Positions 11,668-22,047 are shown, counted from the first letter of the stretch. The stretch: DNA of 64,000 bases from Branchinecta lynchi (GCA_023053575.1 JAKZAP010000020.1:16859998-16923997); one strand, 5' to 3'. Notes: a model not told the origin generated them from the sequence alone. Numbers and translations: made by a program.

Positions 11668-13084
11668 CAAGAGCTGTAAGCTCATATGGCACTTGCAGGG
11701 GTTAGGATATATTTTTCATCAAAAGAACTTTGCAGTTAAGATTCGCGCTGTAAGGGGGCTAGAACTTCATTTGTAAGCAAAACCCTTTAGGCAAAAATGA
11801 TACTTGGCTGATGGGGACCATGAACATACATATTTTGCTTAAAAGTATTTTTCTTACTTTGCGGTCAAGGTTGGTACGGTAATAATCGGATTTGGGAAGT
11901 AGCTATTTATAAGCAAATCTTGTTGAATATCTAATATTCCAGCCAAGTTTCGTCGTCCTAGCTCATCTGGAAGTACCTTAACTCGCGATCACCGGAATCC
12001 CAGACCCCCCCCCCCCCTCCAACTCCACCCACAATACCCGGAGCCAATCCGGTTCTGTAAATGATGCCCAGAGCATCTGTTTGTTATTCTACAATGTTCG
12101 ATCCCGATCACACCAGTCTAAGCGGGTCTAGTATTCCCCCCCCCCCCTCAACAGTTGTCGGATCCGATCCGGAAATGACGAAGATCACCACAGGGATATG
12201 TCCTCTGTTCATTTATTAAATTTCACTCGAATCCGATCGCCCGTTCCAAAGTTGCGCATGACTCAATATTCAGGATTTCCCTCCCTCCACTCCCCCATAA
12301 GATTATCATATCGAAGATTTTTTTTTTTATTTCCAAGTCAGTTTGAACGGGTCCCTGATATGCCTGCCAAGTTACGTCATGAAAATCCCCAAAAACTGGA
12401 ATTCCGGGAAACCCCCTACACCCCCACCCCCCAAGTGTCCGGATCCAGTCCAACTGTGTAAAAGATTAACCTGGAGCAGATGTTTGTTCTTCCCAGTAAG
12501 TTTCACTCCGATCCATCCATTCTAACCGTTTCTCGAGATTTTCGGTCTCCCCCCCCCCAACTCCCCCCTAGCTATCGAATCTGGTCAAGACTTTAAACGG
12601 GACATCAGATATATATAATCTATTCAGTTACTAAGTTTCATTCCAAATCCGATCACCCGTTCGGAAGTTACACACTGCTCAATTTCCCGGATTCCCCCGC
12701 CCCCCCCCCCCCCCCCCCGAGATGGGCGGATCGGAAAACTGATTATTTCTAAGTTTGTTTGGTCGGGTCCCTGATATGCCTGCCAAGTTTCATGGTCCTA
12801 GCACATCTGGAAGTACCCTAACTCGAAAAAGTGTGACAAACTGCCCTCAATTTTCAAGTTCGTACCGCCCTCCACTCCCCCACTATGGTCGGATTGGGAA
12901 ACTGATTATTTCCAGGTTAGTTTGGTTGGGTTGCTGATATGCCTGCCAAGTTTCATTGTCCTAGTACATCGGGAAGTACCCTAATTCGAAAAAATGTGAC
13001 AAAAAAAAACGGACGCGACCGACACACCGACGGACGGAGTTGTGATCGGTATATGGCACTTGAGCCAGAGGCTGCAAGTGCCAT
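11668..13084 (+). mobile_element. Family A Helentron-like element
   Basis: It starts CAAGAGCTGTAAGCTCAT then ATGGCACTTG and ends in the hairpin ATGGCACTTG...CAAGTGCCAT (about 13053-13084). The loop is AGCCAGAGGC-like, unlike the GGCCGAAGG loop of the 1.2, 25 and 49 kb copies but shared with the 32-33.6 kb copy. It therefore belongs to a second subfamily. The first 270 bases also differ from the first subfamily. It is nested in the foldback element. Confidence 0.8.
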
Positions 13085-13127
13085 GAAAAAAAAATATTCC
13101 TTGAGCCCAAGTTGACTTTGAAAAATA

Positions 13128-13275
13128 TATTCAAATAATGCATACAACGGGTACGTCTGCTACGATTCATTGGCAGGGATGAACATTGACAGCCTGACGA
13201 GGACCCTAGCCAAGAAGGGCCAAATATCGCTGCCAAAGCATCGTAGCTGACGTACCCGCTGTATGCATTATTTAC
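13128..13275. repeat. Palindromic short element (TATTCAAATAATGCAT ends)
   Basis: Inverted terminal repeats TATTCAAATAATGCAT and ATGCATTATTT, with inner arms TACGTCTGCTACGATTC and CATCGTAGCTGACGTAC. The middle 'GACGAGGACCCTAGCCAAGAAGGGCC' type block recurs inside the insert at 19852-20038. One end also recurs near 58915-58965. Probably a MITE. Confidence 0.65.
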
Positions 13276-13499
13276 AAAAAAAAAAAATCGAAAATGAATA
13301 TTTGTCTACTTAAATACAGACAGTTTTAACACAGAGTGAACCAGAATGTTTTAAAACTTTATACCGCAGTCAAAAATTTCGAAAATCAGACTCCTTCATG
13401 GTAAAAATCGACCAGATTACTTTCCAAACAACAGTGTGTCGCAGACAAAATTTTTTAAGATGTATGTGTTTTCTGTAAAAAGCCTAAGTCGCTTACTTA

Positions 13500-13597
13500 C
13501 CCGATCCGACCATCGTGGGGAACTCGAGAACAGTGGACCGACCGACCAAAAAGTGATCGGTATATGGCACTTGAGCGGAGCTGCAAGTACCATATAA
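13500..13597 (+). mobile_element. Family A 3' terminal fragment
   Basis: About 100 bases holding 'CCGATCCGACCATCGTGGGG', a GACCGACC microsatellite stub and the terminal hairpin ATGGCACTTG...CAAGTACCAT. The rest of the element is absent. Confidence 0.65.
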
Positions 13598-13799
13598 ATC
13601 TAATTGTGTTTTAGTTGCCCAGCAATTAGTACTTATATCTTGAAGTTGTAATCTAGCTCTCTTCAAAATACATTTATCAGAACCGACTGTCCTTATTCGC
13701 CTCCCTGACCCCAGCTTAGCGAAGCTATCAATTACAATGAGAGTTTTCCCTGGTGTCTACCAACCGTATTCTTTCTTTCGTAACGTGAACCAAAACTGT

Positions 13800-14376
13800 C
13801 AGAATTGACGAGAGGCTCCTGACTTAATTTTTGACCTCATTAAAAGTGAATTGTCGGCTTCTCTTATTAATCCCCTGGGCGAGCTTCCGTAACTATCCCG
13901 TCGACAACAACATGTGAGCAAACTTCCGGAAAGTGTGTGTGAACTGACGTTTATTCCAACTGACGTTTATACCAACTGACGTTTATGCCAACTGACGTTT
14001 ATGCCAACTGACGTTTATACCAACTGACGCTTATGTGAAGTGACGGTAGGCGAACTGACGGTATGCGAACTGACGTGTAGCTGAACTGTCGGATTTTAGG
14101 ATTAGGTGAACTGACGTTTAGGTCTACTGACGTTTATGTCAACTGACAGTAGGCGAACTGACGTTTGGTCAACTGACGTGTAGGGCAACTGACGTGTTGG
14201 CCAACTGACGTGTTGGCCAACTGACGTGTTGGCCAACTGACGTGTTGATCAACTGACGGATTTTTGGGGGTCAACTGACGTGTAGTCGAACTGTCGGAAA
14301 ATGTTGGCGTACTGACGGAATTCTGTGGCGAACTGACGTTTATGTCAACTGACGTGTTGCGGTACTGACGGGACCC
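13800..14376 (-). repeat. Right arm of foldback element: AACTGACG array
   Basis: Inverted counterpart of the left arm, made of AACTGACG words about 16 bases apart. It contains its own uniform block of four GTGTTGGCC spacers (about 14186-14250). That block has no match in the left arm, so the arms have changed their repeat numbers independently. The inner edge near 13860-13885 carries the inverted CAGGGGATTAATAA match. Confidence 0.85.
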
Positions 14377-14385
14377 CCTTCTCGA

Positions 14386-15603
14386 GGTTCAATGATCGTA
14401 TTCAACTCCCGGATCGAAATCCTTTCGTAATCGTAAATTGGTTCAGAACTTTTATGTTCAGGATAGTATCAATACACTCTTTCGTTCGCATTCAAATCTA
14501 TTTACCCTTCAAAAACATCCTGCCATCTCAGCCCACGAAGTTATTAGCCAGTTTTTCATTCCTGATTCCTGAGTCTATTTAGTGTGTTTTTAAACTATAT
14601 GAAAATAATGCAGTCATGATTATTTACATTGTTTTGTTTAGTATTTTAATGTGTATTTTGTTTTGTGTATTTTACTCATGCTCCACTGTTATACACAAAG
14701 CGGGTCACAAATAAATAAACAAAAATAGAGGCAACGATACTGCCGCATTAAATAGAAAGGGACCGACAACGAGATTATAATCAATTCCTTCTCGAAGTGC
14801 AATGATCGCATTCAACTACCGGATAGTGAGTTGTCAGTCGCAAAAAGCGAACACGATGGGTAGTTGACAATACATAGAGCAAGCGAATATCCGGAAAAGA
14901 AATTCGATATTGACTAGCCTAATACACAAATACAAACAATAACAGTAACAGAACGAATATCAGCTATTCACCTGGAAAACGAAAAAGATCGGAATAGACC
15001 TTATCCCAGATGACTAATGGTAACTGCATAAAAGGGGTACTCACTCCCTCGTGAGTACCCCTGTAGTGCCCGCAATAACTATTTACAACCCGGATCCCCG
15101 GATCCTGCGAACTACCTCTTGTAGCATCAGAAGCACCACAACTGCTGGCAGCAAAATAAAAAGGTATCAGCATCAGCCTATACAGGCTTAGCTGGCGGTT
15201 CTTATCTCCTATTCTCAGCTAGGAAGTGCAATGGGCGGTTGGTCGCCAGCCATCCTGGTACTTTCGCACACCCTTCCTGTCACCTTCCCCAGAATTTCCC
15301 CATGTGCCCATCTGAAGCTGGGTGGACTTTGGCTTGTCGTACAGGGATACGCCACAAACTCCCGCCCCAAACCAAACTGTAAGCACACTCGAGACTCGAT
15401 CCAGCGAACGAACTCCGCGACATGGCTTGCCCGTGTCCAAAACTGTGCAAACGCAGTTTTGTCTTCCGAAGTCGACTGCCGTTAAGTTAACGTTAACTTC
15501 ACTAAAATTAATAAAAAGTCCAGGTCTCCCCCCCCCCCTCCCCCTAATGACCGCTATATGGCACTTCGGCCAATGACTGCGACTGACATATAAAGCTACC
15601 TAC
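14386..15603. other. Repeat-rich spacer, probable DENND4 intron
   Basis: The first 30 bases continue the repeat broken by the foldback element. A plus frame then runs to a stop near 14571 and is followed by an AT-rich segment ending in AAATAAATAAAC, possibly a LINE 3' end. The intact paralogue of the broken repeat is at 14728-14824. Frames at 14964-15173 and 15219-15576 match nothing I recognise. A C-run and a weak family A-like tail lie at 15525-15595. Confidence 0.45.
14728..14824. repeat. Paralogous empty site of the foldback insertion
   Basis: An uninterrupted 97-base copy of the sequence that flanks the foldback element. It aligns with 9438-9505 on the left and 14386-14414 on the right, with a single copy of CCTTCTCGA at the junction (14787-14795). 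This shows the 9-mer is a true target duplication. Confidence 0.85.
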
Positions 15604-15827
15604 CTTTCAATAGGAATTTCATGCGGACCCGTTCTCGACATTTTTTGTAAATGTCGTAAAAACCGCTCAAACGTGTCGAAAAACGGCCACGAGGAGAGGA
15701 GACAAAGGGCTTTGTTCATCCTGATGTTCTTTTTGCAGTCATTCCCAAGGTTCAAAGCCTGGACCTGTTCCTCAGATAATTCGCTTATGTCACATGGCTC
15801 GTAGAACGAAATGGCAGAGCCGTAGAC
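15604..15827 (-). CDS. DENND4: DENND4-type gene, coding exon 6 (DENN region)
   Basis: The last DENND4 exon I could place, 224 nt coding residues 262-335 plus two bases. It begins after a TTTCTTTAAG acceptor with 'VYGSAISFYEP' and contains 'NKALCLLSSWPFFDTFERF' and 'SRTGPHEIPIE'. These match the DENND4 pattern at the uDENN/cDENN junction. The donor is GTAGGT at 15603-15598 and leaves phase 2. The exon starts in phase 0, fitting exon 5. The next expected exon, coding a 'PFPSPQRP' motif in relatives, was not found left of here, so the gene probably continues beyond base 1 or in an exon I missed. Confidence 0.9.
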
Positions 15828-15979
15828 CTTAAAGAAAACAGTACTGTTTATGTTTGTATGACCAGTTTTTGCTTCGTTTCTGAATGTTCCGGGCAGGTGA
15901 TACACAATTGGACACAGGTAGCATTAAAATAATGCTATTGTAGGCGTATCACATGTCCCATGGCAAGTGGAAGACATCT

Positions 15980-16222
15980 TACATTATACGACCATTGTAT
16001 GTGGGAATGGAATCATAATTATCAGAGATTTCTTAACAGATAACATAAGGATGCGCAGTTTCACTTGGGATGCAATCTGTTGTGATTTTGAAAACATTAT
16101 GCATAGCAAGCATTGCCAGGAAGAGCCGAAAAAGCATGATCTGACTTTTTTGTTTGTCGTTATGATATTGGAGAAGTCAACAGATGCTTTTTCGGCTCTT
16201 TCGGCAATGCTTGGCATGCCTT
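15980..16222. repeat. Inverted-repeat element K, copy 1
   Basis: Arms containing AGAGCCGAAAAAGCAT and GCAAGCATTGCC appear inverted around a centre near 16165. The flanking block 'CAGATAACATAAGGATGCGC' recurs at about 19458. Non-coding. Confidence 0.65.
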
Positions 16223-17265
16223 GGCCTTTTCCCAGGTCCAGGTGTGTTTTATATCTTTTATTTTACGTACTTCGCTTTTGAAATGCCGGGTAAGAAATAA
16301 ATTACTTACTTACTTACTGACTTGTCCCAAAAACTCGGCAAAATTCAGACAACCGGTTTTACTCATCTACAGAATGATACGAGAACACTCATCGGGAGCA
16401 TAATGCGCATTGAAAATATTGAACCGTGGCAAGTACAAAGATTAGTGAGGTATCGTTAGCTGGCTTAAAATGTAACATAACAAATTTGGGTCTCCGAGCG
16501 AAGAATTACAGTTCCGGAAGTATGTTGCATTAACATTATAGACACGATCGGGTCCTTTACAGCTTAGTTCCAACTTCCCTATTATTTACTTTATAACTGG
16601 ACGGGAAAACTTAAAGATCGTGGCGAATGGGGTGACGGATCGAAAAATCAGGCGATAAATCTGAATCTACCGGCCTGGGGAACAGGAATCGAAGTAACAA
16701 ACATTACAAATAATGGTACAGAACATGCAATGAGCTCAAGGCCTGCGGTTGCTTAGCCATTCAGCGCACAACCACCGCGTGCTAGACTACAGATAGCAAT
16801 CACGCGTAGGTATGAGTCATTTCATGATGCAGGAGCTTGCGCAGATCAGTTATAATCGCCTCAACTCGACTGCCATTTACGGAAAATGAATTCAATAACA
16901 GAACGCCGGTTCTCGCGTCCGGAAAGTTGATCAATGGTGGTTAAATTCTGACAAGAACAGGGAAGGAGGTACGTACGCGAACTTTTAAGGCAGATTTCTT
17001 TTTGCGAATGAGATAATGGATCTTTGAAAGAGGTTCGACCTTGAGTCGATATAGAGGAATAATGGAAACGAAATGGACATAATATAGATGGCACTTTACA
17101 CAAGAGACTTGTACCGTGACCAATACCATACATTTTCCGTGTTCCGTATTTCCGTGACACGGTGATGTGAACTGAATAGATAAATTTGCCTTCAGGCGGG
17201 ATCACTGTTGCTATGGCCGGCTTCTACCAGGCTATTGTAGTGGTTTGCGAACTCTGTTCACAAGC

Positions 17266-17337
17266 CCCTCGGTAGCTCAGTTGGTAGAGCGTCTATCTTG
17301 TAAACAGAGGGCCTGGGTTCAAATCCCGGCTGAGGAG
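17266..17337 (+). tRNA. tRNA-Thr (anticodon TGT)
   Basis: A cloverleaf can be drawn. Acceptor 17266-17272 pairs with 17330-17336; the D-arm is GCTC/GAGC with AGTTGGTA loop; the anticodon stem is TCTAT/ACAGA with loop CTTGTAA (anticodon TGT, 17299-17301). The T-arm is CTGGG/CCCGG with loop TTCAAAT. Box A (TAGCTCAGTTGG) and box B (GGTTCAAATCC) are good, no CCA is encoded, and a T-run at 17340-17344 can end pol III transcription. Weak points are a C-A mismatch at the first acceptor pair and one A-C mismatch in the anticodon stem. The gene lies antisense in DENND4 intron 5. It could be functional or a recent tRNA pseudogene. Confidence 0.8.
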
Positions 17338-17425
17338 CATTTTTGTCTATCAGTTCACTACTTATAAAACGAAATGGACATAGACACTATTGCGCCGGCT
17401 TATTCTCTGGAATTCGCAAACATCA

Positions 17426-17731
17426 ATCCCGATGAAAAATTTATCTCAAAATAGTACTATGAAGTAGTACGAAAAAGTATGCAGTACTAACTGACGCTAC
17501 TACATGCTTCTACTTCAAGGCTACCGTGTTATTTCATACTACTATATGCTACTATTAGCAAGACTGGATGCTACTATGGCAAGACAGGATGCTACTGGAT
17601 ACTACTACATAAGATTGGAGCAGTCTGAGGCACATTAAATGATAGTATTCTTTGCTATTACACAGTATTACATGCAACTTTTTCGTACTAATGCCATACT
17701 ACTACGCAGGCTACAAATTTTTCATCGGGAT
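17426..17731. mobile_element. MITE with ATCCCGATGAAAAATTT ends
   Basis: About 306 bases with inverted ends ATCCCGATGAAAAATTT. Imperfect inner inversion follows, with AGTACGAAAAAGT on the left and ACTTTTTCGTACT on the right. The middle is rich in TACTACT and ATGCTACT words. It starts 90 bases after the tRNA gene. A target duplication is not clear. Confidence 0.75.
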
Positions 17732-18424
17732 GCAAGTCTGCAACCTGAGTGGGAGGATGTTCCGGCGGCAACCCACCAGAAAAAAGACTAGTGACAATTC
17801 GTGGGCGCCGTGAAGTTAAACTGTTTATAACTCCGAAGTTTGAGCTGGTTCGAGCAACAAGTTTTTCGTAATTCGATTTTTATTGAAATTTCTATATGAA
17901 CGGACGTTTCTAACAAAAGATAATGAGAATATTTTTTTACTGGAATTTTCGTTCTGACACAAGAGCTATATAAGAGTGAAAATGGCCTTGAAATATCCAC
18001 ATCGACATGAATATCGAAAGTGAAAATGTCAAAACTAACAAAAAACGAAATATCGGTTTGCACTCGCACAGATACACTAGGGTTGCGTTCGCATTCCAAG
18101 AAGTTATCATAAGTTATGATAATAATAGGAGGAGCCAGCTCTTTATTATAGTAGTTCCAAAATACGGTTTAGGCTATTACAACTACTCTTACTGAAATAA
18201 CTAATTAAACTGAACATATTATTAACTGTTACTCAGCTATGTCAGATTGTTCTAGACATATAGTTCTGTTTGGTATGTTACGGCGATATTTCGTTCATTC
18301 TTGACCATGGACTTCTTCAGGTCCTAGTTACTAAGTATGGTCTTGCAACCCAGGAGTTCTTAAGAACCATTAGAAGCGCCATGAAACATGATTCGCAGTC
18401 AACTTGAGCTGAAAGAAAACTTAA

Positions 18425-19079
18425 AGTTCAATGGGTGAATCGAACAATCATGATGCCACATTACACCCCCTAGAAATCAACAGATTCCTCGACAACTTAT
18501 TTTCGCTAATATATTGTTACGCCGTTTTTTGCTTACTGCCATTCTCCGATTTATTAGCTTCATAAGCGGAGTTTCTCATTTCTTATCCATTCTTTGTTAT
18601 TATGTACTCCGGATTATTTGTATTGCTGACAAATATACATATTAACGGTGTTAACTGAGAATTCCTTGTAAGCTATAGAATTAGCAGCAAGTAAGTCGGT
18701 TATATGTGTATATTTTTGGCAGTGTTGTAATTCTACATCCAGAAAGCAAAACTTTTCTTCGGTACTACAAACAACAGAAAGTTTTATCAGATAACCCTGG
18801 AGCAATCTGTCGGCTACAGAGACGGTTTATTTTAGCAGCCAGGGCACTCGCGTCACTCACATCTACAAAACGATTGATTTTCGTACATGGCCGAGAGTTT
18901 TTGAATTTCCGCGCCTTGCAGTACCATGCTCTGAAATCGTCTCCGCCGATACGCAGAAGAGTCAATGCAAGCGATAAAAGAAAACGGCTTATTTGTGAAG
19001 CGCTATCTAGCGGAAGTAAGAAATGTGTATGTCTGAAGCATTTTATAAAAATTAAAGCATAGTTAGAGCCCATTGTGCT
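18425..19079. mobile_element. Family F MITE, intact copy, TTAA target
   Basis: A 655-base element flanked by TTAA on both sides (18421-18424 and 19080-19083). Ends read AGTTCAATGGGTG and, on the other strand, AGCACAATGGGC. It is the uninterrupted counterpart of 31807-35678, which carries two family A insertions. The empty positions correspond to about 18770 and 18901. TTAA duplication suggests mobilisation by a piggyBac-type transposase; no coding region remains. Frames at 18614-19073 are chance frames. Confidence 0.85.
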
Positions 19080-19449
19080 TTAAGGATACCTCGCATTCAA
19101 GATAGTCATTCTTTCTCCTTCAGTAGTATTTCCATATTCTCGTTCCCGAGATTCTTCACTTCATAAGTGCATCCTATCTCCTATTAATAATACACCGGTT
19201 ATAAGGCTTGCCCCCTTCATTCTCTTGATGTGACGTATCATGCAGCCGATCATTGTTTCCGAGGAGCTTATTACTCCCGAGTCCGGTCATGCAAATTTTG
19301 CCGATATTGTCATCCTAGGCAAGGGATATGGAAAGAGGCTAAAAACAGCCGTAGCCGTGTGTAATTTTCTGTAAGCATAGCTTAGTTGTAAAATGGTCAA
19401 CTATTTCAAAACATTTGAGCAGAAACACTATGTATAGACCTACTGTCAG

Positions 19450-19684
19450 TAGTTTCATAACAGATAACATCAGGATGCGCAGTTTCAACAGACCCAACTT
19501 TGTGTGTAATCTGTCGGAATTCTGAAAACGTTGTGCATTAAATATTATGCATAACAAGTATTGCTGGGAATAGCCGAAAAAGCGTCTGCTCATCTTTCCG
19601 ACTTCATGAAGACAAATAAAAAAGTCAGCAAATACTTTTTTGGCGGTTTTTCGGCTCTTCGCGGCAATGCTTGTTATGCATCAC
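19450..19684. repeat. Inverted-repeat element K, copy 2
   Basis: It shares 'CAGATAACATCAGGATGCGC' and the inverted TAGCCGAAAAAGCG / TTTTTCGGCTCTTCG arms with the copy at 15980-16222. It ends directly before the TTAA of the next element. Confidence 0.6.
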
Positions 19685-19690
19685 ATTTAA

Positions 19691-20342
19691 AGTTTAACCG
19701 AAAAGGGAAGACACGGGAGTCTTGTTACCCCTCACGTATTCATTTAAAGAGGCTTGAAGAACCGATAAAAAATGCGTTACTTCGTTGCTGCGCTATTCAC
19801 GAATAATCAATTTTCAAATAGTGGATTTTCCCTGTCAGATTTGTGGTACTATATTCAAACAATGTTTACAACGGATATACGTCAGCTTCGATTCTTCATC
19901 AGCGATAGTTCGGCCCTTCTTGGCAAGGGTCCTCGTCAGGCTGTCAATCTTCTGGGTCATCGTCGGGGAAGGAAACACACCTATAATAATTACAGGTTTG
20001 TTTCCTTCCCCGACGCTGACGCAGCTTAAAGAGTATTTATTTGTGGTACTACCTGTGTCGCATGCTTGACGAAAAAATCTGTAATTTTTTCTTTTTCAGG
20101 CACTAAGCAATGTTCATCAAGCTTATCACCACCCACTGAAAAGCCGCGTTTGTGTCCAGATTCAAATATTCCGCGTCGATTCCGCGTCATAGTAGAATTT
20201 ACGCTCTGGGGACAGCCGCGGATATCCTGAACCTCACTACGAGAGCAGATAGTGGAAAATAAAAAAAATCTCTTAGCAGATCTAAATAACTCAGTGTATT
20301 CAACTAAATGATACAAATATAAGTTTGCTTTTCAGTTAAACT
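19691..20342. mobile_element. Family E MITE with TTAA target, carrying an insert
   Basis: Ends AGTTTAACCGAAAAG and, inverted, AGTTTAACTGAAAAG, flanked by TTAA (19687-19690 and 20343-20346). Without the insert at 19852-20038 it corresponds to the 443-base copy at 51577-52019. Non-coding. It lies in DENND4 intron 5. Confidence 0.85.
19852..20038. mobile_element. Nested insert in family E with 13 bp flanking repeat
   Basis: The insert is bounded by a perfect 13 bp direct repeat ATTTGTGGTACTA (19839-19851 and 20039-20051), present once in the uninterrupted family E copy at 51577-52019. Its left end TATTCAAACAATG and inner CGTCAGCTTCGATTC and 'AGGCTGTCAATCTTC' blocks relate it to the palindromic element at 13128-13275. 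The right end does not match that family, so it may be truncated or rearranged. The long duplication is unusual for a MITE. Confidence 0.7.
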
Positions 20343-20458
20343 TTAAAGCATAACATTTTCAAAATCCCAACAGATTCCATCTCAAGTGTTGCCTGTTGAA
20401 ACCGCTCATCCTTGTGTTATCTATTATGAAACTTCCGACAGTGTCGACGTGTCCTTTA

Positions 20459-20915
20459 GAGCGTGTTCCGCCCTACTTACCATGGTTACTACGCATGACG
20501 TCACGAATTCTGGCTTTTTGCCGTAAAAGCTGGAACGACTTTTCTATTTTCCACGAGGGTACTGTGCCACGGGCGAATCCGACCAATCACGTTACAGAGA
20601 TGCGTAGTTACTACGCTCCCGAGCATGGTAAGCAAATAGTAACTATTAGTTGCTATCCCGAGAAGGTTGGAACGGTCAGCGTAGTAACTTTTCGTGAGGA
20701 TGGAACGGAAATAGTAACTAATAGTGACTACTGTTACACTGTAAAATGTTTCTCCGAATAAGGATGCAGTATTTACTACTGGGATTAATTTTATCTCTAT
20801 TGGGATAAAATTAATCCGAATTAGGGATAATCTTATCTCAATAAAGACAAGATCAATCCCAGTAGCAAATACTGCGAGATTTTTGTTTTACAGTGTAGAA
20901 GGGTGGAACACGCTC
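20459..20915. mobile_element. Family D MITE, PIF/Harbinger-like, with nested MITE
   Basis: Ends GAGCGTGTTCCGCCCT and AGGGTGGAACACGCTC, flanked by 3 bp TTA on both sides. The body has the motif GATGCGTAGTTACTACGC and runs of 'ATAGTAACTA'. Other copies are at 42443-42747 and 53067-53370. A 159-base MITE at 20737-20895 is inserted in its right part. The right edge lies 41 bases from DENND4 exon 5. Confidence 0.85.
20737..20895. mobile_element. Nested MITE with CACTGTAAAA ends and TA target
   Basis: Inverted ends CACTGTAAAA and TTTTACAGTG, flanked by TA on both sides. Comparison with 42443-42747 shows that the host element reads ...TGTTAGAAGGG without it, so the TA is duplicated. Inner arms TACTACTGGGATTAAT and AATCCCAGTAGCAAAT extend the hairpin. 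Tc1/mariner-type by target site; this assignment is inference. Confidence 0.85.
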
Positions 20916-20956
20916 TTAATATTCGAAGTTAACGACTGATCATTAAACCGACTTAC

Positions 20957-21129
20957 CTTCTCCGCTGCATCACTAACGGTCAAGACGAACGTGGAAAAAA
21001 CAGGCTTAGGATCCGTGGCAGCTACAGGCCAAGCTTCTATCGTCGCTCCCATGGGAAGACAGAACAGAGGAACAGAGGGGGGCAAAGGAAAGCGAAGACT
21101 GTCCTTCAGGGGGAAGCGGGAGAGAAGCT
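20957..21129 (-). CDS. DENND4: DENND4-type gene, coding exon 5 (uDENN)
   Basis: 173 nt encoding residues 204-261. After a CCTTTTCAG acceptor it reads '[19 protein letters not shown]', then the family hallmark '[16 protein letters not shown]' and 'PVFSTFVLT', ending 'DAAEK' at a GTAAGT donor. The hallmark is characteristic of the uDENN part of DENND4A/B/C proteins. Phases join exon 4 (one base) and exon 6 (phase 0). The split codon at the exon 4/5 joint gives Glu, where relatives usually have Gly. A MITE cluster lies immediately downstream and a palindrome-rich segment immediately upstream. Confidence 0.93.
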
Positions 21130-22047
21130 CTGAAAAGGAAATCGGTCAGAGCATGCACCCTCAGAGACTTTAGTTGCGTTTTTGCAGATACCATGGTATC
21201 TGTTATCACGGTAACTGAATCTGTAAATAGTCGTTTTTTGCAGTTAACTGAATCTGTAAATAGTCGTTTTTTGCAGTTACCATGGTATCTGATACTAGGG
21301 TTGCTCTGCAGAAACAACAATTGCCGGATTTGCGCTTTTAGAAATCATCCAAAAAGAAATACTGATATCCACTGACCTCTAGAGTGACATAACTTCTTTC
21401 CCAACAACTTGACAAAAACTACACTCATCTGTTAGTAATAAATGAAAGTGAGATAAATTTTTCAGACACCACGATTCTTTGCCAGATACCACGGTAACTG
21501 CAGACACGCCTTTTAACCGTGATATCATATACCACGGTAACTGCGAAAACAACTTTAAACCATGGTATCAGATACAATGGTTTCGTATTATGGTATCAGA
21601 TACAATGGTATCTGCAATATCACAACTTCTGATAAAACATAACACAAATTTACACATCCTTGTGTTAAATGTTATTCGGATATATCTGTTTTGAGCCTTT
21701 TAAGTGTTATGTTTCGAGACGAAAACTTCTGTTATGACCCTTTTCTCGAAAAAAATAACACTTAAAGTGTCATAATTTTCTGACAGTATGGTCAGCACAG
21801 AACAGTAGCGTCAGCAAAGAAAAGCTGCGAGCTTCTCTATATAGCTATATACCTTTTCTATACAGCTTTCTAAATACTTCATATATATTTTCCAATTTCT
21901 ACATATTTTTATAGCTTTCTATACAGCTTATTTTTGTTTCTATCACTTAATAAATTCATTCATATAGCTTTTGTATGATAGCGTTCCAGTGAGTTATTAC
22001 AAGTTATGATGATAAGGGGACGGGCGAGGTTATTATTGTGATGGTTA
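21130..22047. other. DENND4 intron 4, palindrome-rich segment
   Basis: It contains a perfect 18-base palindrome CAGATACCATGGTATCTG (21185-21202) and a 33-base tandem pair with 'TGAATCTGTAAATAGTCG' (about 21213-21278). Between 21475 and 21630 are scattered ACCACGGTAACTGC and ATGGTATCAGATAC words in both orientations. It looks like a decayed foldback repeat. After 21640 it is AT-rich with nothing recognised. Confidence 0.6.

Larger units (their letters stand above)
9506..14376. mobile_element. Foldback element with long tandem-repeat inverted arms
   Basis: A 4.87 kb element bounded by long inverted arms. The left end reads GGGTCGCTGTCACTACCGC; the right end reads, on the minus strand, GGGTCCCGTCAGTACCGC. 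It is flanked by a perfect 9 bp direct repeat CCTTCTCGA (9497-9505 and 14377-14385). Each arm is mainly a tandem array of CGTCAGTT spaced about 16 bases apart, followed by an inner non-repeated part with a shared CAGGGGATTAATAA block. The middle holds one family B and one family A element, a small palindromic element and a family A tail. No transposase is visible. A 9 bp duplication with long arms recalls Mutator-like and Drosophila FB elements; that assignment is inference. Confidence 0.85.

Noticed and set aside
15525..15597. Possible family A 3' end
   Set aside because: Contains ATGGCACTTCGGCC and a C-run, but the returning stem is poor and no microsatellite or unit precedes it.
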